Origin: a virus
Length of the DNA: 49,949 bases
Virus record (IMG/VR): IMGVR_UViG_3300012923_000004
Location: 1 to 49,949 of that record
Reading direction: 5' to 3' (one strand)
A program made the translations under genes and the position numbers. Positions 1-6,359 of the stretch are shown piece after piece (within the stretch, counting starts at the first letter, position 1; each line of letters starts with the position of its first letter). The notes beneath the pieces were generated by a model. The model searched no databases and was not told where the DNA came from. It saw only the letters and a list, made by a program, of their open reading frames with translations.

Positions 1-123
1 ACCAGGGTACCATATCAATTCGCCAAGTTCGTTCGCGATCAGGATCACGCGAGAAGAGGGCAGTGGCAGTAAGCCGGAAGAGGTCGCGGGCAATGAACAT
101 GTGGAACCACTTGCCGAGTTCCG
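1..123. repeat. Terminal direct repeat, left copy (contig closure overlap)
   Basis: Bases 1-123 are identical to 49827-49949. The repeat lies inside terL, and terL reads in frame through the join. This is what circular or circularly permuted DNA gives after assembly; a natural direct terminal repeat in the middle of an essential gene would be unusual. One copy should be removed to obtain the 49,826-bp unit genome. Confidence 0.97.
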
Positions 124-445
124 ACCACGTTTTCGTCTTGAGTTGCGTTTCTGTGTTCGCTGTGACGACACCTTTGGTATCCTCAAAGGTTGAGTGGGCC
201 CACAAGATAATGATTGAAACGATGGCGGATTTACCGACACCGTTCCCGGAGACCCTCGCAATTCGAATGGCCTCGGCGGGGGTCAGCAAGCCGGAGCCCA
301 CTTGCCGAAGTAAGTCGGCCTGCCATGGTTCAAGCGAACGGTGTTCGAGCGGGGACCCGGCCTCGCCCCACGGGAATGCCCAGAGGGCAAACCCGAGCGG
401 GTCGTTGGTGAAGGAGGCCAGGTCCTCGATGAGTTGGTCTTGCAT
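1..445 (-). CDS. terL: Terminase large subunit, N-terminal part (continues at 49826 across the circular join)
   Basis: ATPase half of the DNA-packaging motor, which cuts concatemers and pumps DNA into the prohead through the portal. The start ATG (445-443) overlaps the TAA stop of the upstream gene (TAATG). Reading leftward from 445 to 1 and then from 49826 to 48790 gives one uninterrupted 493-residue protein, a normal TerL size. This part carries a P-loop, SGNGVGKS, at about residues 66-73, preceded by an RIAR segment. The C-terminal nuclease half is annotated at 48790-49949. The split is only a consequence of where the circular contig was opened. Confidence 0.93.
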   Translation of the reverse strand, partial: MQDQLIEDLASFTNDPLGFALWAFPWGEAGSPLEHRSLEPWQADLLRQVGSGLLTPAEAIRIARVSGNGVGKSAIVSIIILWAHSTFEDTKGVVTANTETQLKTKTWSELGKWFHMFIARDLFRLTATALFSRDPDRERTWRIDMVPW

Positions 446-954
446 TAGGGGTTGGCCGCCGGTGGGGCCTCGGCGGCCAAAGTCGCTGGCGACCCATCTG
501 GATTGATTGGATTCCCAGCCGCGTCATGAGTGGCGGGTTGAGTAGGTGCTGGACCTGGAACGGGTCCAAGTGGCGCTGGAGCCGGGTTTGGATCGACCCT
601 GGTGCCAGCAGGAACCGCCTCGGCGAGGGCCGCATTGGTTTCGGTCAGTTGATCCGCCGTCTTTTTGATCTCCGCGAGGTTCTCAGCGTCCACAACCGAT
701 CCGGCGGTCAGGGTACTGACCTGGGCTTTAAGATCATCGAGTTGCCTCGATCGGATATCCTCGGCGGCTCGGTGGGCCTGGAGCAGGTCGGTGTTCTTTC
801 GGACTTCGTCCACGAGGCGCTGGACTTGGGCGTTAAGGGCCATTAGCATATTCCTTTCGAGGGTTGGGTTGTCGATCAGTTGTTGGACTTGATCCACCGC
901 ATTACGGATAGCTTCCTCTGGGTGGAATGCAAAGAGGCGCGAGCGCTCAACCAT
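445..954 (-). CDS. Coiled-coil protein with Pro/Ala-rich tail, between the terminase subunits
   Basis: A 169-residue protein. The ATG at 954 lies in an ATGGTTGA overlap with the stop of the small terminase gene, so the two are probably translationally coupled; a longer in-frame reading from 1047 would run deep into that gene. Residues about 10-110 are predicted helical and heptad-rich (DQVQQL, LNAQVQRLVDEV, LDDLKAQVSTL). The last 55 residues are rich in Pro and Ala. I do not recognise the family. Its place between TerS and TerL suggests a packaging accessory or virion protein. The TAA stop overlaps the terL start. Confidence 0.75.
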   Translation of the reverse strand: MVERSRLFAFHPEEAIRNAVDQVQQLIDNPTLERNMLMALNAQVQRLVDEVRKNTDLLQAHRAAEDIRSRQLDDLKAQVSTLTAGSVVDAENLAEIKKTADQLTETNAALAEAVPAGTRVDPNPAPAPLGPVPGPAPTQPATHDAAGNPINPDGSPATLAAEAPPAANP

Positions 955-1696
955 CGCCGACCTCCGTGAACTCCCCTTCAATGGTTGGGGCGAGCGAAGC
1001 ACCGCGACTTGAGTCCACTCGCCCCAGGCCGCGACCAGGAAGCGCAATCGTCGCGGCCCTCTCGCGCGCCGCCTTCATGCGGTCGCCGAGGTTCACATTC
1101 ACATTCACATTCGTCTGCTTCGGGCCGTGCCCGGTGCGGTCGGCCGAGGTCTTGATTATGTCAAGGTAGTCGCCAGCGCTGAATGCCTCCGGCTTTTCCT
1201 CCATCCGATCGATAAGGCCGTCAGTTGCCATATTACGCGCGATTGCGAGCTTTTCTTGGTAATCAAGAACCGTCTTGGCCTTATCGTTCCGGTAGAACGC
1301 GATCAGTTCCTCGAAAGCCGGGTCGCCTCGAAGCACGCTAATCCGGCTCGGAGTGTAGCCAGTGACCAAGCAAGATTCTGTAATAGACATGCCTGATGCC
1401 AGACAACGGGCCAGAGCATGATGTCGGTCAGTGATTCGTTGAACCGAGGTTGGCTTAATGCCCCGCTCCGTCGCGAGGAGAGCCAGATCACTTTGGGTGA
1501 GTTCACGAACCACCTCCGCGCTTAGGGCCTTGGCCGCGCGCCCGCCGAGATGGATATCGAAGCCAAGATCGACCACAGGGAACAATCCATACGTTTGAGC
1601 CAGCGCACCGCGCCAGGCCCCGGCCCGTATCATGCCATGGTATGCCGGGTCCGTCAATACCCAAGCCGTGGTGTCAAGCATTTTCTTCTGCGGCAT
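947..1696 (-). CDS. terS: Putative terminase small subunit
   Basis: A 249-residue protein. The central segment has a helix-turn-helix reading ASGMSITESCLVTGYTPSRI followed by a DPAFEELIAFYR helix, a layout typical of phage small terminases that recognise the packaging site. A basic, flexible region with repeated NVNVNVN and a Gly/Arg-rich tail follow. It sits two genes upstream of terL in the same direction, the expected place. The start at 1696 was chosen because the in-frame extension to 1948 is low-complexity, Pro/Arg-rich and overlaps the control region. The ribosome-binding site is weak. Confidence 0.72.
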   Translation of the reverse strand: MPQKKMLDTTAWVLTDPAYHGMIRAGAWRGALAQTYGLFPVVDLGFDIHLGGRAAKALSAEVVRELTQSDLALLATERGIKPTSVQRITDRHHALARCLASGMSITESCLVTGYTPSRISVLRGDPAFEELIAFYRNDKAKTVLDYQEKLAIARNMATDGLIDRMEEKPEAFSAGDYLDIIKTSADRTGHGPKQTNVNVNVNLGDRMKAARERAATIALPGRGLGRVDSSRGASLAPTIEGEFTEVGDG

Positions 1697-1874
1697 ATTG
1701 TCGCACGGATGAAAATCTGAGGGAATTTTTGCGAGGGTGGTTTGCGCGCGAGGGGCACCCGGCCTTCGACGGGGTGGGGGTGGGCCTCGAGACCATCCAA
1801 AACATTCTCGAGCGCGCTGGCCCGATTGTTTTAAGCTTCGAAGGATGCAGGTGCATGGAGTGACCGATCGGTGC

Positions 1875-1901
1875 GGTCCGGATTTCGGAACACCCATACC
1901 A
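1875..1901 (+). repeat. Dispersed 27-bp repeat, copy 1
   Basis: This copy matches 14775-14801 at 22 of 27 positions in the same orientation, with the last 11 bases (CACCCATACCA) identical. In addition, bases 1875-1889 are the exact reverse complement of 14777-14791, because the core TCCG-N5-CGGA is nearly palindromic. On the minus strand the end reads GGTATGGGTG, similar to the -10 region of the promoter at 3626. It may be an operator or a late promoter element. Confidence 0.6.
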
Positions 1902-1931
1902 CCCGCTCCCGCGCTGGCCCATCTGGCATGG

Positions 1932-2098
1932 CCCTGACCATCTGACATTATGGGTATGTGCCCGAAAGCAGGGGACCACTCTCGATTAGTTACAAGATTT
2001 TTTTTTTTTTTTTTTTTTTGTAATATTAAAAAATTTCGTTCCCCTTCTGTTCTTTCCCCTGCTCGTGTAGACGGGTCATAAATGTGAGATGGTCAGGG
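1932..2098. repeat. Inverted repeat pair A (12-bp arms) flanking the T tract
   Basis: CCCTGACCATCT at 1932-1943 is the exact reverse complement of AGATGGTCAGGG at 2087-2098. Between them lies the 22-T run. The arms read outward-symmetrically on both sides of the divergent promoter zone, as a pair of operator sites for one regulator would. A related GATCAGGGA lies at about 2113. Confidence 0.7.
1998..2019 (+). repeat. Homopolymer tract of 22 T
   Basis: Twenty-two consecutive T residues, followed by GTAATATTAAAAAATTT. It is the most AT-rich point of the window, at the divergence of the two transcription units. It may be an UP element, a bent or unwinding element of an origin, or a transcription barrier. 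The exact length is uncertain because homopolymers are error-prone in sequencing. Confidence 0.8.
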
Positions 2099-2178
2099 AT
2101 ATCCCAGGTCGATCAGGGAATGTCGTTGATATCATTGGGGAATTTGGTGCCGATCCGGGCCATTGGCTCACATTTATG
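2077..2178. repeat. Inverted repeat pair B (12-bp arms)
   Basis: CATAAATGTGAG at 2077-2088 is the exact reverse complement of CTCACATTTATG at 2167-2178, with 78 bases between. The left arm overlaps repeat A by two bases. The palindrome GGGATATCCC (2096-2105) and a second GATATC lie between the arms. Likely protein-binding sites controlling early transcription or replication. Confidence 0.7.
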
Positions 2179-2330
2179 CACACTGCACGGGAATTAGGCT
2201 CGAGGTGCATGGGAAATGGGCAGCGACCGCGCCGCACAAAAATAAAACTCAATGAAATCAATGGGGATTGAGTTGGCACGGGATGTGCATGGAGATGGGC
2301 GGGAATGGTCCCGAATGAACGGAGTCAATC

Positions 2331-2492
2331 ATGGAATATAAAATCATACCGGACCCGTTGGAATGTCCCGGCTGGTTCGGCATCGAAATGAATGGTCAGG
2401 TTTTAAAAGACAAGAATGGCAATTATCGTCGCTGGCGTTCGGAAAAGGCTGCTGAAAAAGCCGCGCAGAAAATTGTGACTGATAAGGAATAA
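2331..2492 (+). CDS. Small early protein, 53 aa, unknown
   Basis: First gene of the rightward unit. It starts at ATG 2331, with GGAG in the CGGAGTC motif (2320-2326) at a good distance. The product begins MEYKIIPDPLECPGWFGIEM and has a basic, helical second half rich in Lys, Arg and Ala (RRWRSEKAAEKAAQK). A Cys-Pro-Gly-Trp segment near residue 12 is the only notable motif. Function unknown; first position in the operon suggests immediate-early expression. Confidence 0.7.
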   Translation: MEYKIIPDPLECPGWFGIEMNGQVLKDKNGNYRRWRSEKAAEKAAQKIVTDKE

Positions 2493-2587
2493 GATGCGAC
2501 ACTTCACCGCGCGGCATTTTGTCACATTGACGGAAGGCTGCAGGCATGGGAATATGCAGGCTCACACAAACAGAACGGAGTCCAACA

Positions 2588-2785
2588 ATGGCTTATTTAA
2601 GTGGAGTTAATTATTATAAAACGCACGAAGAGGCACAACGACATTGGTTTGAAATAACACGCTGGTCAGTATTAAATGAGATGCCAGACGGAACCGCGAC
2701 AATTACCTTTTTACAGGCCAATCCCGTCGATCCGGGCCAACCAGAATTTATCGGGGTTGGAATTGAACAAAATAAACCGAGGTAA
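2588..2785 (+). CDS. Small early protein, 65 aa, unknown
   Basis: The ATG at 2588 is 7 bases after the GGAG of a CGGAGTC motif (2576-2582), which favours it over an upstream in-frame ATG at 2546. The product (MAYLSGVNYYKTHEEAQRHW start) has an aromatic N-terminus and a predicted beta segment TATITFLQA. Function unknown. The stop lies inside the first unit of the tandem repeat at 2782. Confidence 0.65.
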   Translation: MAYLSGVNYYKTHEEAQRHWFEITRWSVLNEMPDGTATITFLQANPVDPGQPEFIGVGIEQNKPR

Positions 2786-2817
2786 CAATTCGTGATCGGC
2801 CTGTAACAATTCGTGAT
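2782..2817 (+). repeat. Tandem 15-bp direct repeat, 21-bp period
   Basis: GTAACAATTCGTGAT occurs at 2782-2796 and again at 2803-2817. The spacing of exactly 21 bp, two helical turns, would place two bound proteins on the same face of the DNA. It precedes the stem-loop at 2827 and the gene at 2910. Confidence 0.75.
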
Positions 2818-2826
2818 TTGCAAACC

Positions 2827-2853
2827 TCATGGGATGGCAGGATCATCCCATGA
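2827..2853 (+). promoter_or_regulatory. Perfect 10-bp stem-loop in the leader of the 2910 gene
   Basis: TCATGGGATG (2827-2836) pairs perfectly with CATCCCATGA (2844-2853) around a 7-base loop. No T run follows, so it is not a standard intrinsic terminator. It could be an RNA processing or stabilising hairpin, or a DNA operator. GCAAACC occurs on both sides, at about 2819 and 2861. Confidence 0.7.
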
Positions 2854-2909
2854 ATTGTGCAAACCGCACAGCCCGCCCCACATGGGGCACAACCAAACGG
2901 AGTCGTAAA

Positions 2910-3371
2910 ATGTTGGTTAATGTTGGAAAAGGCATCGAAAAAACTATCGAGCCGAATGATCTTCCCGCAGCCGCGCTGGCCCATGTGGTCATGATCGGCC
3001 TTCGCAATGTCCTCATGGACTCGCACGCATCGGTTACGACCGAGGAATACCCCGACGCGAACGAACGTAAGTCCGTTGCCGAGGCAATGGTCGATAAGAA
3101 GCTCGCCGCGTTAATGGCCGGGGACGTTCGCGTGCAATCCACCCGCGAAGGCGATCCGGTTCGTGCCGAAGCCATCCGCATGGCGACGGCGCAAATCCGG
3201 GCATTGATCCACAAGGCCGGGAAGAGGGTCTCCGACTACAAACCGGCGGACATTCGGGCCAAGGCCGTGGAACGGGTTACACCGGAATTGTTGGCAACGG
3301 CGAAAGCCCGTGTGGAACAGTTGAAGGCCACGGTGCCCGCAACGGAAACGCTGGCGGACATTGGGCTGTGA
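2910..3371 (+). CDS. Early phage protein, 153 aa, paralogue of the 10511-11056 gene
   Basis: The ATG at 2910 follows the CGGAGTC motif at 2898-2904; an upstream in-frame start at 2829 would run through the stem-loop and is disfavoured. The protein is helical, with an acidic N-terminus, a central DPVRAEAIRMATAQIRALI segment, a GKRVSDYKPADI segment and a final LADIGL. The central block aligns with DPVMSEAMRIAKKQI and GKKIGDYEVAAI of the protein at 10511, so the two are paralogues. Function unknown; abundant DNA-binding or architectural proteins would be one possibility. A strong terminator follows at 3442. Confidence 0.8.
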   Translation: MLVNVGKGIEKTIEPNDLPAAALAHVVMIGLRNVLMDSHASVTTEEYPDANERKSVAEAMVDKKLAALMAGDVRVQSTREGDPVRAEAIRMATAQIRALIHKAGKRVSDYKPADIRAKAVERVTPELLATAKARVEQLKATVPATETLADIGL

Positions 3372-3436
3372 CCGAAGCCCAACGCATAATGGATGCACTC
3401 ATTCGCGAAGCGATGAGGCCGAGGCCGACGAAATGA
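3368..3436 (+). CDS. Candidate 22-aa peptide
   Basis: A GTG at 3368 overlaps the stop of the preceding gene (GTGA) and opens a 22-codon frame (MTEAQRIMDALIREAMRPRP start) that ends just before the terminator. The stop/start overlap matches the style of this operon, but the length is too short for certainty. Confidence 0.3.
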   Translation: MTEAQRIMDALIREAMRPRPTK

Positions 3437-3441
3437 TTATC

Positions 3442-3474
3442 ATGCCGGGGATCGGGAATGGTCCCCGGCATTTT
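3442..3474 (+). terminator. Rho-independent terminator
   Basis: ATGCCGGGGA (3442-3451) pairs perfectly with TCCCCGGCAT (3462-3471) around a 10-base loop, followed by TTT. The strong GC-rich stem, placed 70 bp after the 2910 gene, separates the first early transcript from the operon that begins at the promoter at 3626. Confidence 0.85.
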
Positions 3475-3625
3475 AATGGCACCCCCACGGGGCACAAATG
3501 ACCGCCCATGCGTTAAAACCTAATCGGGGTATCCCGGTAACCATGCAATCAAACCATGCCCCATGAACCAGTCTCTTGCCCATATCGCCATCTGAATAAA
3601 GTTAGTCAGCTGGTTCAAATAAATG

Positions 3626-3654
3626 TTGACATGGGGCGGGCGGTGTGGTATGGT
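3626..3654 (+). promoter_or_regulatory. Sigma70-type promoter of the main small-gene operon
   Basis: TTGACA (3626-3631), a 17-base spacer, and TATGGT (3649-3654). The expected transcription start is near 3661, just ahead of the CGGAGTC motif (3667-3673) and ATG at 3678. In the 150-base intergenic stretch upstream (3475-3625) I see only a 7-bp inverted repeat, GAACCAG/CTGGTTC (about 3564 and 3610). Confidence 0.8.
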
Positions 3655-3677
3655 TGAAACACGATACGGAGTCCAAG

Positions 3678-3977
3678 ATGTCATCCCCGGTTGAATTGAC
3701 TATTGCCCTGAACACGAAATGGCTCGCCCATTACGGCGCGAAGTCAATGTCGGGCAATTGTGGGAAGTTGGCTTGTTTATTGCGGGACGCGCTAATCCGC
3801 CATGGTTATAAAGGCCACGTTGCATCGGGCACGGTTAAAGGTTTCATTGGTAATCATGCGTGGATAGTATGCAACGGCCAAATTTTAGACCCATCAGTTA
3901 ATCAATTTGGTAATTTTCCAGTAACTGACAATGCGTTGGAATACCACGAAGAACGTCGAATGGAGTTTTATCTCTAA
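3678..3977 (+). CDS. Miniature transglutaminase-like (papain-fold) protein, 99 aa
   Basis: The start at 3678 follows the CGGAGTC motif. The sequence shows the order Cys-His-Asp expected of the transglutaminase-like core: GNCGKLACLLRDAL (Cys at about residue 28), NHAWIV (His near 64) and ILDPS (Asp near 73). In this fold a helix starting at Cys packs on strands holding His and Asp. The family includes proteases, amidases and peptide-processing enzymes. At 99 residues it is close to the minimal fold. It is the first gene after a strong promoter, so a role early in host takeover or against a host peptide substrate is possible. The substrate cannot be inferred. Confidence 0.55.
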   Translation: MSSPVELTIALNTKWLAHYGAKSMSGNCGKLACLLRDALIRHGYKGHVASGTVKGFIGNHAWIVCNGQILDPSVNQFGNFPVTDNALEYHEERRMEFYL

Positions 3978-3993
3978 CCCACGGAGTCACCCC

Positions 3994-4062
3994 ATGCAAA
4001 TCCCAACCTGGATTATTGAACTTCGCAAGGCCGAACTCGCGAAATATAGGAGCGGAAAATAA
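3994..4062 (+). CDS. Short peptide, 22 aa
   Basis: The ATG at 3994 is preceded by CGGAGTC (3982-3988), the same signal used by neighbouring genes. The product (start MQIPTWIIELRKAELAKYRS) is a basic amphipathic helix. Its TAA stop overlaps the next ATG (TAATG), so it could also act as a leader peptide coupling translation of the gene at 4062. Confidence 0.55.
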   Translation: MQIPTWIIELRKAELAKYRSGK

Positions 4063-4226
4063 TGCCGAGTAAATCCGAAAAGCAACGCAGGTTCATGGCG
4101 GCCGCAGCTCACGACCCCGCATTTGCCAAGCGCGCGGGCATTCCACAGAAGGTCGCCAAAGAGTTCAACCGCGCTGATGCGCGCAAGCGGACGCTCAAGG
4201 CACGTGTGAAGAAACGAGGTGGATAA
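4062..4226 (+). CDS. Conserved small basic phage protein, 54 aa (DUF3008-like)
   Basis: The N-terminus MPSKSEKQRRFMAAAAHDPA and the following AKRAGIPQKVAKEFNRAD match a small basic protein widespread in tailed phages, close in pattern to DUF3008. It ends in a Lys/Arg-rich tail. The molecular role is not established; the charge suggests nucleic-acid or membrane contact. Start and stop both overlap neighbours as TAATG. Confidence 0.75.
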   Translation: MPSKSEKQRRFMAAAAHDPAFAKRAGIPQKVAKEFNRADARKRTLKARVKKRGG

Positions 4227-4366
4227 TGACGATCTTAGTTAATACCCCGAACGGAGAATACGAGTATCAATTTCGGGTATCAGATGACATTCAAATCGCG
4301 GTTGATCAAGCCTGCGCGGCGCACCCGAACTGGACCAGCTTCGTATTAACTCTCGTCAGGACGTAA
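4226..4366 (+). CDS. Small protein, 46 aa, unknown
   Basis: The ATG at 4226 overlaps the upstream stop (TAATG). The product starts MTILVNTPNGEYEYQFRVSD and looks like a small beta-rich fold with one helix (IQIAVDQACAAHPNW). Function unknown. Confidence 0.6.
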   Translation: MTILVNTPNGEYEYQFRVSDDIQIAVDQACAAHPNWTSFVLTLVRT

Positions 4367-4370
4367 GATC

Positions 4371-4751
4371 ATGAGCCTCAAATATCCCCTCCCCGACTAC
4401 GCCGCCAGCATATGGTTTACTGGCGACAGCATCAACATCACTTTTGGCAACGACCAAACAGTCGTTATCCCAATAGATCGCTGCGGAATTGAGGCGAACG
4501 GCTGGGGCACTCCACTCCCATCCCAGCGCGGCTGGGCGGTCATCCTCGCGAATTTGAAAGATCGGGCGGCAGCCTCGCGCGACGAGAAGAAGATCGGCCA
4601 GCGCGGGCAGCCGACTCAATACGAGGTCGAACGAGCAATGGCGCTCGATGCCAAGTATGTTCATATTCTTGGTGTGATGGCGAAAGCCAAACAGACCTCG
4701 AAAGAGGAACGGGAAAAGGCCGCGGCCGAACTGGCGGAACTAGGACTATAA
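4371..4751 (+). CDS. Early protein, 126 aa, ending in ELAELGL
   Basis: Starts four bases after the preceding stop. The N-terminal half is beta-rich (INITFGNDQTVVIPID) with a Trp-Gly segment. The C-terminal half is a charged helix (KAKQTSKEEREKAAAEL) ending in ELAELGL, similar to the ends of the proteins at 2910 (LADIGL) and 7161 (LADLGL). No known domain recognised. Confidence 0.7.
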   Translation: MSLKYPLPDYAASIWFTGDSINITFGNDQTVVIPIDRCGIEANGWGTPLPSQRGWAVILANLKDRAAASRDEKKIGQRGQPTQYEVERAMALDAKYVHILGVMAKAKQTSKEEREKAAAELAELGL

Positions 4752-4767
4752 ACCAACGGAGTCACCC

Positions 4768-4992
4768 ATGACATATAAACGTATCCGTGGCCTTCTCTTC
4801 AAGGTCTTTTCGCCTTCCATCTACGAGCTCGTCGCCAGCGATGACGGATCGCCGATCGCCCTCGTGACCATCGCCTTCACCGGCGAATGGAACATAGCGG
4901 TCTTGCTCAAGCGTGGCGCGACGATTTACCGGGGTCCTTTCAGAACCCGAGACGATGCTATTGACCTGATCGCGAATAGGAGGGCGGCATGA
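4768..4992 (+). CDS. Small protein, 74 aa, unknown
   Basis: The ATG at 4768 follows CGGAGTC (4757-4763). Predicted alternating beta strands (LLFKVFSPSIYELVA, IALVTIAFTGEWNIAVLL) and a closing helix (RDDAIDLIANRR). The compact single-domain pattern suggests a small binding protein. The stop overlaps the next start (ATGA). Confidence 0.65.
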   Translation: MTYKRIRGLLFKVFSPSIYELVASDDGSPIALVTIAFTGEWNIAVLLKRGATIYRGPFRTRDDAIDLIANRRAA

Positions 4993-5162
4993 GTGATCGT
5001 CACCGAACCCGCATCCGCACCAAGCGCTGCCCGCGCTGCGAGTCCTTACAGGACGAAGCCAACTGGGTCTGCGACCAGTGCGGGTTTGATGGAGAGACCA
5101 CGGCAGAAGAGCGCGCGAAGCAAGAGGCCGAAGACAACGGGCAATTTGGAGTTGGAGCATGA
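4989..5162 (+). CDS. Zinc-ribbon protein, 57 aa
   Basis: Two Cys pairs, CPRC at residues 14-17 and CDQC at 28-31, separated by ten residues and followed by GFDG, form a classic zinc ribbon. The N-terminus is strongly basic (MSDRHRTRIRTKR), the C-terminus acidic. It may bind nucleic acid or a protein such as RNA polymerase. Start and stop overlap neighbours as ATGA, so it is translationally coupled. Confidence 0.7.
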   Translation: MSDRHRTRIRTKRCPRCESLQDEANWVCDQCGFDGETTAEERAKQEAEDNGQFGVGA

Positions 5163-5341
5163 AACCACAATCAGGACAAATGATTTTCTGGCGCTTCAAA
5201 GAGAAAGCCCCTTGCTCTTGGAGGTTTGGTTACTGCACTTATTTAGGCGAGATGATTCGTCTTGGTTGCTGGAACGGAGACACAATGGGCGGCGCGATTG
5301 TCGATCCAAGTGAGATCGAATGGCGGGAGTACCAGAGATAA
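5159..5341 (+). CDS. Small protein, 60 aa, unknown
   Basis: The ATG overlaps the zinc-ribbon stop. It is rich in aromatic residues and Cys (FWRFKEKAPCSWRFGYCTYL), suggesting a metal- or membrane-associated small fold. It ends by a TAATG overlap with the next gene. Confidence 0.55.
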   Translation: MKPQSGQMIFWRFKEKAPCSWRFGYCTYLGEMIRLGCWNGDTMGGAIVDPSEIEWREYQR

Positions 5342-5523
5342 TGCCCACAATCAGTGAGCCCCTTACCGAGCACCATTCTTGGACCTACATCCGCTGTCGG
5401 CAAGCTTTTATCGCTGACCAAATCGGCCCGGTCACATTCCTCGTGAGCTTACAGCTCTTCGGCCTATCGCCGCGCGACGCTGAAACCGAAGTCAACCTCG
5501 CGAAAATGGAGCGGAAACGATGA
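5341..5523 (+). CDS. Small protein, 60 aa, unknown
   Basis: The start at 5341 is set by the TAATG overlap; an in-frame alternative lies at 5320. The product (start MPTISEPLTEHHSWTYIRCR) is mostly helical, with an LQLFGLSPRDAETEVNLAK segment that resembles a short helix-turn-helix-like pair without a clear family match. Confidence 0.55.
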   Translation: MPTISEPLTEHHSWTYIRCRQAFIADQIGPVTFLVSLQLFGLSPRDAETEVNLAKMERKR

Positions 5524-5687
5524 CGGGCGCACAAGAGATGCTAAAACTTGAGGAGAAGCTGAATAAATGTCGGGAGTGGAACCTCTTATCGTCATGGCTA
5601 ACCGACCGCGAATGCAAACTCGCAGAAACCGCCCTTCGCGAGTCAGCGCTGTCGCGGAATGAAGTAGTGACGAAGAGGATGATATGA
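5520..5687 (+). CDS. Small helical protein, 55 aa, unknown
   Basis: ATGA-coupled on both sides. Almost entirely helical and charged (MLKLEEKLNKCREWNLLSSW), compatible with a dimeric coiled coil. Two Cys residues (18 and 32). Function unknown. Confidence 0.5.
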   Translation: MTGAQEMLKLEEKLNKCREWNLLSSWLTDRECKLAETALRESALSRNEVVTKRMI

Positions 5688-6112
5688 GAACAGCATTGCC
5701 AGCGAAGCTTGAAGAAGGCCGAGTCCGCCACGGACAGTTCGCCAGTAAACCGGCGTGGGGACCATATGGCGCGTTTTTCGTGCACGGTCCATGCGGTTGC
5801 GAATTGAAGATTATTGGCAGCGGCGCCGACGAAACGGGCTGGGAGCATGTGTCTGTTTCGACGCCTAGGCGTTCGCCAAATTGGCAAGAAATGTCCTTCG
5901 TAAAAGATTTGTTCTGGGAGCCGGAAGAATGCGTGATGCAGTTGCATCCGCCACGCTCTGAATACGTCAATAACCACGCGCATTGTCTGCACATGTGGCG
6001 GCCAACGAAAGCGGAAATTCCGTTACCGCCGTCGATCTTGGTTGGCATCTCTGGCGTTAACCCGGAGCAAGCCGAATTGCTCGCACTCAGAGTAACGGAC
6101 AGCAAGATTTAG
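5684..6112 (+). CDS. Conserved phage protein, 142 aa (DUF7694-like)
   Basis: Several segments are typical of a family seen in many tailed-phage early regions: WEHVSVSTPRRSPNWQEM, VKDLFWEPEECVMQLHPP, and NNHAHCLHMWRP. This matches what I know as DUF7694. The invariant His, Trp and Cys residues suggest a compact, possibly metal-binding fold. No reaction is known. It is ATGA-coupled to the preceding gene and about 40 bp before the next. Confidence 0.7.
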   Translation: MRTALPAKLEEGRVRHGQFASKPAWGPYGAFFVHGPCGCELKIIGSGADETGWEHVSVSTPRRSPNWQEMSFVKDLFWEPEECVMQLHPPRSEYVNNHAHCLHMWRPTKAEIPLPPSILVGISGVNPEQAELLALRVTDSKI

Positions 6113-6152
6113 TTTCACCAAACCAGTGAGTAGCTAGAGAAGGACTTTTGAT

Positions 6153-6359
6153 ATGAGCGACAAATCAGAACACGAAATGCCGGATTGGCCGCCGCGTGGT
6201 TCAGCCGTCGGGTTGCCGGATGGAGAGTTTAAATACGGCTCTACGGGCCAATTGTTTGAAGTGAAAAACGGGCAATGGATAAGAGCTCGTGGCGGCAGGC
6301 CGCGCACGAACCGGCAAAAACGATCAGGAGATCAGCATGATCCATATCCGCGTCGATAA
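6153..6359 (+). CDS. Small protein, 68 aa, unknown
   Basis: The ATG at 6153 follows GAAGGA at a suitable distance. Pro, Gly and Arg residues are frequent (PDWPPRGSAVGLPDGEFKYG). The C-terminus (GRPRTNRQKRSGDQHDPYPR) is basic and overlaps the next gene by 23 bases. Function unknown. Confidence 0.5.
   Translation: MSDKSEHEMPDWPPRGSAVGLPDGEFKYGSTGQLFEVKNGQWIRARGGRPRTNRQKRSGDQHDPYPRR

Larger units (their letters stand above)
1697..2330. other. Divergent non-coding control region (candidate early/late promoters, operators, possible origin)
   Basis: This 634-bp stretch separates the leftward late unit from the rightward early unit. It contains a run of 22 T (1998-2019) next to AT-rich DNA (to about 2035), two overlapping pairs of 12-bp inverted repeats, a GGGATATCCC palindrome (2096-2105), a CATAAT box on the minus strand (1952-1947) as a possible late -10 element, and a sequence shared with the HNH gene leader (1875-1901). 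I found no convincing gene in it. A 60-codon + frame at 2089-2271 overlaps the repeats and was not accepted. Confidence 0.65.

Noticed and set aside
1-123. Natural direct terminal repeat as in T7
   Set aside because: The repeat lies inside terL and is only 123 bp. True terminal repeats lie between genes, so an assembly overlap explains it better.
1697-1948. N-terminal extension of the small terminase to 1948
   Set aside because: The extra 84 residues are low-complexity (Pro/Arg/Gly-rich) and cover the dispersed repeat and operator arms; ATG 1696 gives a normal size.
2089-2271. 60-codon + frame in the control region
   Set aside because: It covers both arms of inverted repeat B's interval and the palindrome, has a poor ribosome-binding site and no recognisable pattern. 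Possible but not supported.
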